Assembly (NCBI RefSeq): GCF_004006235.1
Contig: NZ_CP034753.1
Span: forward strand, 806,001-870,000
DNA length: 64,000 bases
Reading direction: 5' to 3'
DNA from: Agromyces sp. LHK192
GTDB lineage: Bacteria > Actinomycetota > Actinomycetes > Actinomycetales > Microbacteriaceae
Of the stretch, positions 47,017-56,900 are shown piece by piece. The position numbers and the translations under genes were made by a program. The notes beneath the pieces are model-generated. The model had not been told where the DNA came from. It worked only from the letters and a program-made list of their open reading frames with translations, and ran no database searches. Within the stretch, counting starts at the first letter, position 1; the number at the start of each line of letters is the position of its first letter.

Positions 47017-48456
47017 CTAACGGAGTGGGCCGGTTCCGGTCTCGGGATCGACTCCGGACTCGGCCTCGATCGCCGCCGCGCTGCCGGGCTCCGCCTCGGG
47101 CTTGCGGATCCAGATCCACGAGACGACACCGCCCGCGGCCATCAGCGCGGCCGTCACCACCGCGGCGCGGTGGAATCCGTCGAGGTCCAGCTGCCCGCCG
47201 ACGATGGCCGACAGCATGGCGATGACCAGCAGGCCCGCGACGCGCGACACGGCGTTGTTGACGGCTGACGCGATGCCCGACCGGGCGGGCTCGATCGCGC
47301 CGAGGATCGCCGAGGTGAGCGGCGTCACGGTCAGCGTGAGCCCGAAGCCGAACACGAGCACGCTCGGCAGCACCTGCCACCAGTACGAGAAGTCCTCCGA
47401 CACGGTCAGCAGCAGCAGCGCGCCGGCCGCCATGGTGAGCGGGCCGACGGTCATGAACAGGCGCGGGCCGAGCCTGCCCGACCAGACGCCGACCCGCGAG
47501 CTGAGCACGATCATCAGGATCGTCGACGGCAGGGTCGCGAGCCCGGCGAGCGTGGCGGGCAGGCCCGCCCCCTGCTGCAGGTAGACCCCGAGCACGAAAC
47601 CGTTCAGGGAGAGCGCGCCGTAGACGAACAGCGTCGTGATGTTGCCGCTCCAGAAGTTGCGCACCCGGAAGAGCGACAGCGGCATCATCGGCTGCGCCGC
47701 GAACCGCTGCCGCACCAGGAATCCGGCGAATGCGGCGAGCCCGACGGTGAGCGGCACCCAGATCGCCGGCGACGACCAGCCGAAGCTCGGCTCCTCGATC
47801 AGCGCGAAGACCGTGCCGCCGAGGCCGACGGTGCAGAGCACCGCGCCGAGCCAGTCGATGCGCGCACCCTCGCGGCGGACGTCCCGGTGGCCGATCCGCG
47901 CGAGCGACACCGTGAGCCACAGCGTCACCGCGATCGGGAGGACGTTGATGAGGAATGCGTATCGCCAGCTCCCGAAGTCGACGAAGAGCCCGCCGACGAC
48001 CGGGCCGGCGACCATCGCGGCGGTCGTGAGCGCGGTCCAGATGCCGATCGCGCGCGCCTGCGCCTCGTCGCGGAAGTTCGAGGTGATGAGCGCGAGGGAG
48101 CTCGGCACCAGCAGCGCGCCGGCGACGCCCTGCAGGGCGCGGGCGATGATGAGGAACTCCGGCGTCGGCGCGGCGGCGATCGCGATCGAGGTGAGCCCGA
48201 ACCCGACGAGCCCGATGCGGATGACGAGCAGGCGGCCGTACACGTCGCTGATCGAGCCGGCCACGAGGATCAGCGCGCCGAGCGTGACGAGGTAGGCGTC
48301 GACGACCCACTGCTGCGTCGCGAGCCCGCCGCCGAGTTCGTCGAGGATCGCGGGCAGCGCCACGGTCACGACCGTGCCGTCGAGGAACGAGACGAACGAT
48401 GCCAGCACCGCGATCGCGAGCACGAGCCGCTGGTCGCGGGGCATCCGCACGGTCAT
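47017..48456 (-). CDS. MFS drug-proton antiporter, DHA2 (14-helix) type
   Basis: A 479-residue transporter with 14 predicted membrane helices. Motif A is GSISDVYGRLLVIRIG, the antiporter motif C is in TAAMVAGPVVGGLFVDFGSWRYAFLINVLP, and SFLDGTVVTVALPAILDELG is the DHA2 motif D near the N-terminus. It exports hydrophobic compounds in exchange for protons. The acidic C-terminal tail (EAEPGSAAAIEAESGVDPETG) is cytoplasmic. No regulator lies next to it on the same strand. The substrate is unknown. Confidence 0.92.
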   Translation of the reverse strand: MTVRMPRDQRLVLAIAVLASFVSFLDGTVVTVALPAILDELGGGLATQQWVVDAYLVTLGALILVAGSISDVYGRLLVIRIGLVGFGLTSIAIAAAPTPEFLIIARALQGVAGALLVPSSLALITSNFRDEAQARAIGIWTALTTAAMVAGPVVGGLFVDFGSWRYAFLINVLPIAVTLWLTVSLARIGHRDVRREGARIDWLGAVLCTVGLGGTVFALIEEPSFGWSSPAIWVPLTVGLAAFAGFLVRQRFAAQPMMPLSLFRVRNFWSGNITTLFVYGALSLNGFVLGVYLQQGAGLPATLAGLATLPSTILMIVLSSRVGVWSGRLGPRLFMTVGPLTMAAGALLLLTVSEDFSYWWQVLPSVLVFGFGLTLTVTPLTSAILGAIEPARSGIASAVNNAVSRVAGLLVIAMLSAIVGGQLDLDGFHRAAVVTAALMAAGGVVSWIWIRKPEAEPGSAAAIEAESGVDPETGTGPLR

Positions 48457-48513
48457 GACGTGACCGTGCCGGTCGCTGCCATCGACCCGGGCGCCCCCAT
48501 CAACCCGCCGCGC

Positions 48514-49401
<888 letters not shown>

Positions 49402-50643
49402 TCAGTCCTTCGTCGAAGCCGTCGATCCGCTCCGGCGCGCGAGGAGGATCGTGAACGCGAGGGCGACGAGCGCGGCGGCGCAGAGGAGCAGCAGGCCGAG
49501 GACGTAGTTTCCGGTCGCACTGTACGTCGCGCCCATCACGAGCGGCGGGAAGTAGCCGCCGAGGCCGCCGGCGGCCCCGACGATGCCCGTCACGGTGCCG
49601 ACGCGTTCGGGCGGCGACTTCTGCGCGACCCACGTGAACACCGCGCCGGTGCCGAGGCCGAGGAACCCGGCCATGAGCACGAACGAGACACCCGCGGGGA
49701 TCTCGGGCGGCGGCACGAAGGTCTCGACGACCGCCATCACCGCGGTGCCCGCGAGCGAGATCATGAGCACCTTCGCCGGTCCGATCCGGTCGCTCAGGAT
49801 GCCGCCGAGCGGCCGCGCGATCACGGCGGCGATCGCGAAGCCGGCCGTGCGCGCACCGGCGTCGGCGAGATCGTACGAGTACACCTCGTGGAGGTACGTC
49901 GGCAGGTACGTCGAGAACGCGACGAATCCGCCGAACGTGATCGCGTACAGGAACGCCATCTGCCAGGTCACCGCGAGCTTCGACGCCGCGGCGAGCTTCG
50001 GCAGCACCTTGTCCGTGCTCGGCTTCCACGTCGGGGCGTCCCGCATGAACAGCCAGACGACCGCGGCCACGACGACGAGTGCGATCGCGATGATCCAGTG
50101 CGTCGCGTCGTAGCCGAACCACTGCACGAACCGTGGCGTGAAGAACGCCGACAGCGCGGTTCCGCCCATGCCGGCGCCGAACAGGCCGGTCGCGAAGCCG
50201 CGCTTCGCGGGGTCGTACCACGCGTTCACGAACGGGATGCCGACCGCGAACGTGGTGCCGGCGATGCCGAGCAGAAAGCCGAAGACGATGAGGAGCGCGT
50301 ACGACCCGGCGTCGCCGGCCCACATCACGAGCAGCACCGGGATCGCCGAGAACGCGGTGAGCACGGTGAACATGAGCCGGCCGCCGAACCGGTCGGTGAG
50401 CGCGCCGGTCACGATCCGGCCGAGCGATCCGACGATGACCGGGGTCGCGACGAGCAGCGACTGCTGCGTGGCGTCGAGTCCGATGTCCTCGGCGTAGCGC
50501 ACGCCGAGCGGCGCGATCAGGTTCCAGGCCCAGAACGTGATCGTGAAGGCGAGCAGCGCGAGCCCGAGGTTCCGGCCACGGCCCGGGAGCACGACCGGCT
50601 CGGCGGGTGCAGGTGCGGGTACGGGTGCGGATGCGGACATCAT
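49402..50643 (-). CDS. narK: Nitrate/nitrite MFS transporter
   Basis: A 413-residue, 12-helix transporter. ATG 50643 lies 6 bases after GGAGG and overlaps the narI stop. NarK family features: NLGLALLAFTITFWAWNLIAPLGVRYAEDIGLDATQQSLLVATPVI at the start, WYDPAKRGFATGLFGAGMGG, and the nitrate signature-like VTGIVGAAGGLGGYFPPLVMG. It takes up nitrate, or exchanges it for nitrite, to serve the inward-facing NarG site. The Ala/Pro-rich N-terminal 18 residues are an added tail. Position at the end of narGHJI supports the call. Confidence 0.93.
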   Translation of the reverse strand: MMSASAPVPAPAPAEPVVLPGRGRNLGLALLAFTITFWAWNLIAPLGVRYAEDIGLDATQQSLLVATPVIVGSLGRIVTGALTDRFGGRLMFTVLTAFSAIPVLLVMWAGDAGSYALLIVFGFLLGIAGTTFAVGIPFVNAWYDPAKRGFATGLFGAGMGGTALSAFFTPRFVQWFGYDATHWIIAIALVVVAAVVWLFMRDAPTWKPSTDKVLPKLAAASKLAVTWQMAFLYAITFGGFVAFSTYLPTYLHEVYSYDLADAGARTAGFAIAAVIARPLGGILSDRIGPAKVLMISLAGTAVMAVVETFVPPPEIPAGVSFVLMAGFLGLGTGAVFTWVAQKSPPERVGTVTGIVGAAGGLGGYFPPLVMGATYSATGNYVLGLLLLCAAALVALAFTILLARRSGSTASTKD

Positions 50644-51452
50644 CGTCTCCCTCCGGTCGGGGTGCCGCGGTCGCCCGAGCGGGGGCCGGGCCCTGCGCCG
50701 CGTCGTGTGTCGCGGGTACGGTCGGCGGTGCCGATCGGCACCCACGCCCGGCGGATGCCGCGACTCGTGCTCGGCCGTCCGTCGCGCGAGCGGTACACGA
50801 TGTACGGCCGGAACAGGTAGTGCACCGGCGCGGTGAACGCGTGCACGAGCCTGGTGAACGGCCAGATCATGAACAGCACCATGCCGATGATCGTGTGCAG
50901 CTGGAACGCGAAGGTCGCGGCCGCCATCGACTGGACGTCGGGCTGGAGGATGAACAGCGACCGGAACCAGGGCGACACGGTGTCCCGGTAGGTGACCTCC
51001 TCGTGCGGGCCGAACACGCTGATGACCGTGGTGGCGAGTCCGGCGATGATCGCCGCAACGAGCACGACGTACATCGCCTTGTCGTTCTTCGTGGTCGCCA
51101 TGAAGACGGGCCCGGTCGTGCGGCGACGGTAGATGAGGATGCCGACGCCGAGGAGGGTCGCGATGCCGGCGACCGTGCCGAGTCCGAGCGCCATGACGTG
51201 GTAGACCTCCTCGGTGACCCCGACCGCCTCGGTCCATTGCTTCGGGATGAACAGGCCGACGACGTGCCCGACGATCACCACCAGGATGCCGAAGTGGAAC
51301 AGCGGCGACCCGTACCGCAGCAGCCTCGACTCGTAGAGCTGGGACGACCGGGTGGTCCAGCCGAACTGGTCGTACCGGTAACGCCAGACGAGCCCGCCGA
51401 CGAGGACGGCGACCATGACGTACGGGAAGATGCCCCAGAGCAGCACGTCCAT
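50640..51452 (-). CDS. narI: Respiratory nitrate reductase gamma subunit
   Basis: A 270-residue cytochrome b subunit with five membrane helices. The haem histidines lie in SPLFHFGILVVIVGHVVGLF and AATFAFQLHTIIGMVLFMIWPFTRLVHAFTAP. It takes electrons from menaquinol and passes them to NarH. Its ATG overlaps the narJ stop. The C-terminus is about 30-40 residues longer than usual, ending in an Arg/Gly-rich tail (DRTRDTRRGAGPGPRSGDRG) that has no assigned role. Confidence 0.95.
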   Translation of the reverse strand: MDVLLWGIFPYVMVAVLVGGLVWRYRYDQFGWTTRSSQLYESRLLRYGSPLFHFGILVVIVGHVVGLFIPKQWTEAVGVTEEVYHVMALGLGTVAGIATLLGVGILIYRRRTTGPVFMATTKNDKAMYVVLVAAIIAGLATTVISVFGPHEEVTYRDTVSPWFRSLFILQPDVQSMAAATFAFQLHTIIGMVLFMIWPFTRLVHAFTAPVHYLFRPYIVYRSRDGRPSTSRGIRRAWVPIGTADRTRDTRRGAGPGPRSGDRGTPTGGRR

Positions 51453-52075
51453 CAGCGGCCCCCCGTCGGTTCGAGCGGCAGGAGGCGTGGATCGTACGGG
51501 TCGAGCCCGACCGATTCGCTCGGGGGACCCTGCGCGGCCATGGCCATGGCCTGCGCGCGGTCCTCGGGGGAGCGGCCGGGCAACGTGGCGCACACGGCGG
51601 CGACCACGCCCGCGTACGGCGAGCCGCGCTCGGCGAGGGCGATGCGGATGAGCTCGAGGCTCGCGCGGTACGACTGGAGCAGGTCGGCGCCGTCGTCGGG
51701 GCGGTGCCGCGCGTACTCCAGCACGAGCGGCAGGTGGTCGGGCAGCTCGCCGCCGTCCCCGAGCACCAGGCCCGCATCGCGGTACCGCTGCTTGAAGTCG
51801 GCGAGCACCATGCCGCGTCGTCTCGTGTCGCCGTCGGTCCAGTACGACAGGTAGAGCGCGTGCCGCTTCGAGAGGTCGAACACGTCGACGTACGTCCGCT
51901 GGACCTCGACGGCCGGTGTGGTCTCCCACCAGTGCAACAGGGGCGCGAAGGATGCCGCCGCCTGCGGCGCCGACTCGACGAGGGCGCGGGAGATCAGGCC
52001 GGCGAGGCCGAGCACCTGCTCGTCGGGGTAGCTGAGCGCGACGGAGGCCGCCTGGTAGACCACCGCGCGATTCAT
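51452..52075 (-). CDS. narJ: Nitrate reductase molybdenum cofactor assembly chaperone
   Basis: A 207-residue TorD/NarJ-family chaperone. The all-helical protein has the expected LSYPDEQVLGLAGLI start, the core YVDVFDLSKRHALYLSYWTDGDTRRRGMVLADFKQRYRDAG, and ELPDHLPLVLEYA. It holds apo-NarG while the molybdenum cofactor and the N-terminal iron-sulfur cluster are inserted. The gene overlaps narH and narI by a few bases on either side. Confidence 0.95.
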   Translation of the reverse strand: MNRAVVYQAASVALSYPDEQVLGLAGLISRALVESAPQAAASFAPLLHWWETTPAVEVQRTYVDVFDLSKRHALYLSYWTDGDTRRRGMVLADFKQRYRDAGLVLGDGGELPDHLPLVLEYARHRPDDGADLLQSYRASLELIRIALAERGSPYAGVVAAVCATLPGRSPEDRAQAMAMAAQGPPSESVGLDPYDPRLLPLEPTGGR

Positions 52076-53814
52076 CGGGGGCCGCCCTCGGACGACGCGC
52101 TCGACGCGCCGGGCGGCTCGCCGGCCCCGGATGCCGCCCCGCCCCGCGGTGCGCCCGCATCGCGCGGCGGGAACAGCCCCGTCGGGGCGCCGTTGCCGTC
52201 CCAGTTGAGGAGGTTCACGCGGCCGCGCAGCGACTCGCTGCTCGCCCCGCCCTCGGCGGTCTGGCGGTCGCGCAGCGCGTGGAAGGTCTCGACGGCGACG
52301 GGCGCCGGACGACCGGATGCCTCGCCGAACGGCCCCGACTCGCCGATCTCGTACGGACCGCCGTCGAAGTCGAGCGAGCAGCCGAGCTCCTCGAGCTCGT
52401 GGGCCCGTTCGTAGTGCGCGGTCGGGATCACGTACCGTTCGTCGTACTTGGCGATGGCGAGGAGCCGGTACATCTCGTACATCGTCGATCCGTCCATGCC
52501 GACCGCGGCGGGGATCGACTCGTCTCGCCCGCGGTCGAGCGTGATGTCGCGCAGGTACGCCCGCATGGCCGCGAGCTTGCGGAGCACGCCGGTCACGAGG
52601 TCGGCGTCGCCCGCGGTGAACAGCTCGGCGAGGTACTCGACCGGGATGCGCAGTGCCTCGATCGCGCCGAAGAGCGTGCCGGCCGACTCCGCGTCGTGCC
52701 CCTGGTCGCGCAGCAGGTCGACGATGGGGGAGAGCGGCGGGATGTACCAGACCATCGGCATCGTGCGGTACTCCGGGTGCAGCGGCAGCGCCACCCGGTA
52801 CCGCTTCGCGAGCGCGTACACCGGGGAGCGTCGGGCCGCGTCCATCCAGTCGTCGGGGATGCCCTGCTCGCGCGCGGCCCGGATGACCTCGGGGTCGTCC
52901 GGGTCGAGCATCAGGTCGAGCTGCGCCTCGTACAGGTCGCGCTCATCGGGCGTCGAGGCCGCCTCGGTGACCCGGTCGGCGTCGTAGAGGAACAGGCCGA
53001 GGTAGCGCAGGCGCCCCACGCACGTCTCGGAGCAGACCGTCGGGATGCCGACCTCGAGCCGCGGGTAGCAGAGCGTGCATTTCTCGGCCTTGCCGGTGCG
53101 GTGGTTGAAGTAGATCTTCTTGTAGGGGCATCCGGTGATGCACTGCCGCCAACCGCGGCAGCGGTCCTGGTCGACGAGGACGATGCCGTCCTCCTCGCGC
53201 TTGTAGATCGCGCCCGACGGGCACGAGGCCATGCACGACGGATTCAGGCAGTGCTCGCAGATCCGCGGCAGGTAGAACATGAAGGTCTGCTCGAACTGGA
53301 ACTTGATCGCCTGCTCCGACTCCTGCCGGACCTTCTCGACGATCGGGTCGAGGTGGCCGAGCTCGCTGGCACCGCCGAGGTCGTCGTCCCAGTTGGCGGA
53401 CCAGGTGATCTTCGTGTCCTCGCCGGTGATGAGCGACTTCGGGCGGGCGACGGGGAAGTCGTCGCCGAGCGGCGCATCGATCAGGGTCTGGTAGTCGTAC
53501 GTCCACGGCTCGTAGTAGTCGTCGAGTTCGGGTTGCACGGGCGACGAGAAGATCGTGAACAGGCGCTTGAGCCGGCTGCCGGTTCGCAGCTTCAACCGGC
53601 CGCGGCCGTTCAGCGTCCACCCGCCGCGCCACTGCTCCTGGTCCTCGTAGCGCCGCGGATACCCCTGCCCCGGCCTGGTCTCGACGTTGTTGAACCAGAC
53701 GTACTCGGTGCCGGCCCGGTTCGTCCACGCCTGCTTGCACGTGACCGAACAAGTGTGGCATCCGATGCACTTGTCGAGGTTCATGACCATGCCCATCTGA
53801 GCCATGACCCGCAT
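52072..53814 (-). CDS. narH: Respiratory nitrate reductase beta subunit
   Basis: A 580-residue iron-sulfur protein. The first cluster motif is NLDKCIGCHTCSVTCK (Cys 16, 19, 22, 26). CEHCLNPSCMASCPSGAIYKR and CRGWRQCITGCPYKKIYFN supply the others; the Trp in CRGWRQC marks the [3Fe-4S] cluster. It wires NarI haem to NarG. ATG 53814 overlaps the TGA of the upstream mini-ORF, whose end also supplies the GGAGGTGA ribosome site. The C-terminus after about residue 525 is a Pro/Ala/Ser-rich extension. The gene is separated from narG by the repeat and two mini-ORFs described separately. Confidence 0.96.
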   Translation of the reverse strand: MRVMAQMGMVMNLDKCIGCHTCSVTCKQAWTNRAGTEYVWFNNVETRPGQGYPRRYEDQEQWRGGWTLNGRGRLKLRTGSRLKRLFTIFSSPVQPELDDYYEPWTYDYQTLIDAPLGDDFPVARPKSLITGEDTKITWSANWDDDLGGASELGHLDPIVEKVRQESEQAIKFQFEQTFMFYLPRICEHCLNPSCMASCPSGAIYKREEDGIVLVDQDRCRGWRQCITGCPYKKIYFNHRTGKAEKCTLCYPRLEVGIPTVCSETCVGRLRYLGLFLYDADRVTEAASTPDERDLYEAQLDLMLDPDDPEVIRAAREQGIPDDWMDAARRSPVYALAKRYRVALPLHPEYRTMPMVWYIPPLSPIVDLLRDQGHDAESAGTLFGAIEALRIPVEYLAELFTAGDADLVTGVLRKLAAMRAYLRDITLDRGRDESIPAAVGMDGSTMYEMYRLLAIAKYDERYVIPTAHYERAHELEELGCSLDFDGGPYEIGESGPFGEASGRPAPVAVETFHALRDRQTAEGGASSESLRGRVNLLNWDGNGAPTGLFPPRDAGAPRGGAASGAGEPPGASSASSEGGPR

Positions 53815-53876
53815 CAGTACGTCACCTCCTGCGGGCGGCCGAGCTGCGCCATACTGCGTTCACGAACCGCGTGCAT
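53814..53876 (-). CDS. 20-codon mini-ORF 2 in the narG-narH repeat
   Basis: ATG 53876 overlaps the stop of mini-ORF 1 and its own TGA overlaps the narH ATG. It would encode a 20-residue peptide that begins MHAVRERSMAQLG and ends RPQEVTY. GGAGGTGA in the preceding unit is 10 bases upstream of its ATG, the same spacing seen for narH. It differs from mini-ORF 1 at one residue (Gln for Leu at position 16). It is likely to be translated through coupling if narG is; whether the peptide matters, or only the act of translation, is unknown. Confidence 0.45.
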   Translation of the reverse strand: MHAVRERSMAQLGRPQEVTY

Positions 53877-53938
53877 CAGTACGTCACCTCCAGCGGGCGG
53901 CCGAGCTGCGCCATACTGCGTTCACGAACCGCGTGCAT
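53876..53938 (-). CDS. 20-codon mini-ORF 1 in the narG-narH repeat
   Basis: ATG 53938 shares a base with the narG stop (TGATG) and its TGA shares a base with the mini-ORF 2 ATG. It encodes a peptide beginning MHAVRERSMAQLG and ending RPLEVTY. Its last five residues echo the narG C-terminus (QEVTY), and SMAQLG resembles the NarH start (VMAQMG). It could have arisen by duplication of the narG-narH junction. Confidence is limited by size. Confidence 0.45.
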   Translation of the reverse strand: MHAVRERSMAQLGRPLEVTY

Positions 53939-56900
53939 CAGTACGTCACCTCCTGCGAGCGGCGACGGATCGTCGCCACCATGTCGCGCTGGTTGCCGGT
54001 CGGCCCCAGGTAGTTGAACGTGTACGACAGTTGGGCGTACCCGCCGATCAGGTGCGTGGGTTTGACGAGCAGGCGGGTGACGGAGTTGTGGATGCCGCCG
54101 CGGCGACCCGTCGCCTCGGATTTCGGCACGTCGATCGTGCGCTCCTGCGCGTGGTGCACGTAGACCACGCCGTCGGGCATCCGATGCGACACGATGGCGC
54201 GGGCGACGAGCACGCCGTTCGAGTTGACGGCCTCGACCCAGTCGTTGTCGGCCGCGCCGATCGCCGCCGCATCGGCGGGGCTCATCCAGACGGTCGGCCC
54301 GCCGCGGGAGAGGGACAGCATGAACAGGTTGTCCTGGTACTCCGAGTGGATCGACCACTTCGAGTGCGGGGTCAGGTAGCGCACGACGACCTGCTGCCCG
54401 CCGTCGGGTCCGAGCCGGGGTTCGCCGAAGAGCCGGTGCATGTCCAGCGGCGGGCGGTAGATCGGCAGCGCCTCGCCGAGGTCGCGCATCCAGTCGTGGT
54501 CGAGGTAGAAGTGCATGCGACCGGTCAACGTGTGGAACGGCTTGAGGCGTTCGATGTTGACCGTGAACGGCGCGTACCTCCGGCCGCCGGTCTCCGAGCC
54601 CGACCACTCGGGGCTCGTGATGACCGGTTGCGGCGAGGACTGCGTCATCGCGAACGTGATGCGTTTCTCCTCCGAGCCCTCGGCCAGGTCGGCGAGCGGC
54701 TTGCCGACCCGCTTCTCGAGGGTCCGGAAGCCCTGCACGGCGAGCTCGCCGTTCGTCGTGCCGGAGAACGCGAGGATCGCCTCGGCCATCTTCACGTCGG
54801 TGTCGATCGCCGGGCGGCCCTCCGCCGGTCCGCTCGGGAAGACGCCGCCCTCCCGTGCGAGGCGTTCGACCTCGTGCGACACGTCGTAGGTCACGTTCTT
54901 GATCGTGAAGCCCAGCTTCTCGGCCAGCGGGCCGACGCTCGCGAGCTTGTCGGCGATGGCGGTGTAGTCGCGCTCGACGACCGCGAACACCGGCATCGAC
55001 TTCCCCGGTGCCGGCGGCACGTCGCCGCGCGCCCAGTCGCGCACCACGCCGCCGGGCTGGGCGGTCTCACCCGGCGTGTCGTGCTGCATCGGCACGGAGA
55101 CGAGGTCGTGGCGGGTGCCGAGGTGGGTCGCCGCCAGCCGCGAGAACTCGCGCGCGATCGCATGGAAGAGGTCGAAGTCGCTCTTCGCCTCCCACGGCGG
55201 GTCGATCGCCGGGGTGAACGCGTGCACGAACGGATGCATGTCGGTCGACGACAGGTCGTGCTTCTCGTACCAGGTGGCGGCGGGGAAGACGACGTCGCTC
55301 AGCAGCGTCGTCGACGTCATCCGGAAGTCCGCGGAGACGAGCAGGTCGAGCTTGCCCTCGGGGATCTCGTCGCGCCACACGACGTCCTTCGGGCGCACGG
55401 ATGCCTCGTCGCTCGCCAGCACGTTGCTGTGCGTGCCCAGGAGGTGCTTCAGGAAGTACTCGTTGCCCTTCGCGCTCGAGCCCATCAGGTTCGACCGCCA
55501 CAGCGTGAGCAGGCGCGGCCAGTTCTCGGGCGCGTCGACGTCGGCGATCGCGGGGCGGAGCGAGCCGTCGCCGAGCTTCGAGGCGACATAGGATGCCGCG
55601 TCGGGCGCCTCGCCCGCGTCGACGGCCCGGCGCGCGTCGTCGGCGACCTGCAGCGGGTTGCGGTCGAACTGCGGGTAGAACGGCATCCAGCCCAGTCGCG
55701 CCGACTGCGCGATCGCATCGGCGGTGTGCATGCCGTCGAGGTTGCCCTCGGCGAGCGGCGAGGCCAGCGCGTCGGCCGAGTAGCCGTCGAACCGCCACTG
55801 GTCGGTGTGCATGTACCAGTAGGCCGTGCCGATCATGGTGCGGGGCGGTCGCGACCAGTCGAGCGCGTTCGCCAGCGAGAGCCACCCGGTGATCGGCCGG
55901 CACTTCTCCTGGCCGACGTAGTGCGCCCACCCGCCGCCGTTGCGGCCCATCGACCCGGTCAGGATCAGCAGCGAGAGGATCGACCGGTAGGTCGCGTCGC
56001 CGTGGAACCACTGGCAGATGCCGGCGCCCATGATGATCATCGACCGCCCGCCCGAGTCCACCGCGTTCTGGGCGAACTCGCGCGACACGCGGATGCAGGC
56101 CTCGGCGGGCACGCCCGTGATCTCCGCCTGCCACGCGGGGGTGTACGGGGACGCGTCGTCGTCGTAGTCCGCGGGCCACTCGCCGGGCAGCCCGGGCCGC
56201 GCGACGCCGTACTGGGCGAGCAGCAGGTCGAACACGGTCGTGACGAGGCGGCCGTTCACGCGGGTCGCGGGTACACCGCGGCGCAGCACCGCGCCCTCGC
56301 CGTCGGGCGCGTCGAACCTCGGCATGAGCACCTGGACGTCCTCGGTCTCGACCTCGGCATCGCGAACGGAGAGGGCCGGCTCGACGCCGTCGAGGTCGAG
56401 GTTCCAGCGCCCTTCGCCCGACTCGGCGTACCGGAATCCCATCGAGCCGTTCGGCACGGCGGGCTCGCCGGTGGCCGCGTTCAACAGCACGGTCTTCCAG
56501 GCCTCCTCCGAGGCGGCGCCGCCCTGCTCGGCCGTGAGGTCCGCCGCCGTCAGGAACTTCCCGGGCACCAGCCCGCCGCCGGCATGCTCGACCAGGGTGA
56601 CGAGGTGCGGCAGGTCGGTGTACTGCTGCGCGAACTCGACGAAGAAGGGCTCGCGGCGGTCGACGTACCGTTCCTTCAGCAGCACGTGCCCCATCGCCAT
56701 CGCGAGCGCCGCGTCCGTGCCCGCCTGGCACGGGAGCCACTCGTCGGCGAACTTGGTGTTGTCGGCGTAGTCGGGGCTGACGGTCACGACCTTCGTGCCG
56801 CGGTAGCGGACCTCGGCCATCCAGTGGGCGTCGGGCGTGCGCGTCACGGGCACGTTGGAGCCCCACATCATCAGGTACGTCGCATCCCACCAGTCGCCCG

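Larger units (their letters stand above)
53811..53958 (-). repeat. 62-bp tandem repeat between narG and narH
   Basis: Two full units (53811-53872 and 53873-53934) differ by a single base, and the first 24 bases of a third (53935-53958) form the 3' end of narG. Each unit carries GGAGGTGA, a TGATG stop-start overlap and a 20-codon ORF on the minus strand. The period equals 21 codons minus the one shared base, so each unit restarts translation in the next frame. Confidence 0.95.

Noticed and set aside
53811..53958. Tandem repeat at narG-narH considered as a CRISPR fragment
   Set aside because: Units are directly adjacent with no spacers, and they carry ribosome sites and ORFs.
53804..54013. Plus-strand small frame across the narG-narH repeat (RASVRHL type)
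   Set aside because: It reads the antisense of the repeat and of narG, with no start context; the minus-strand relay explains the sequence better.
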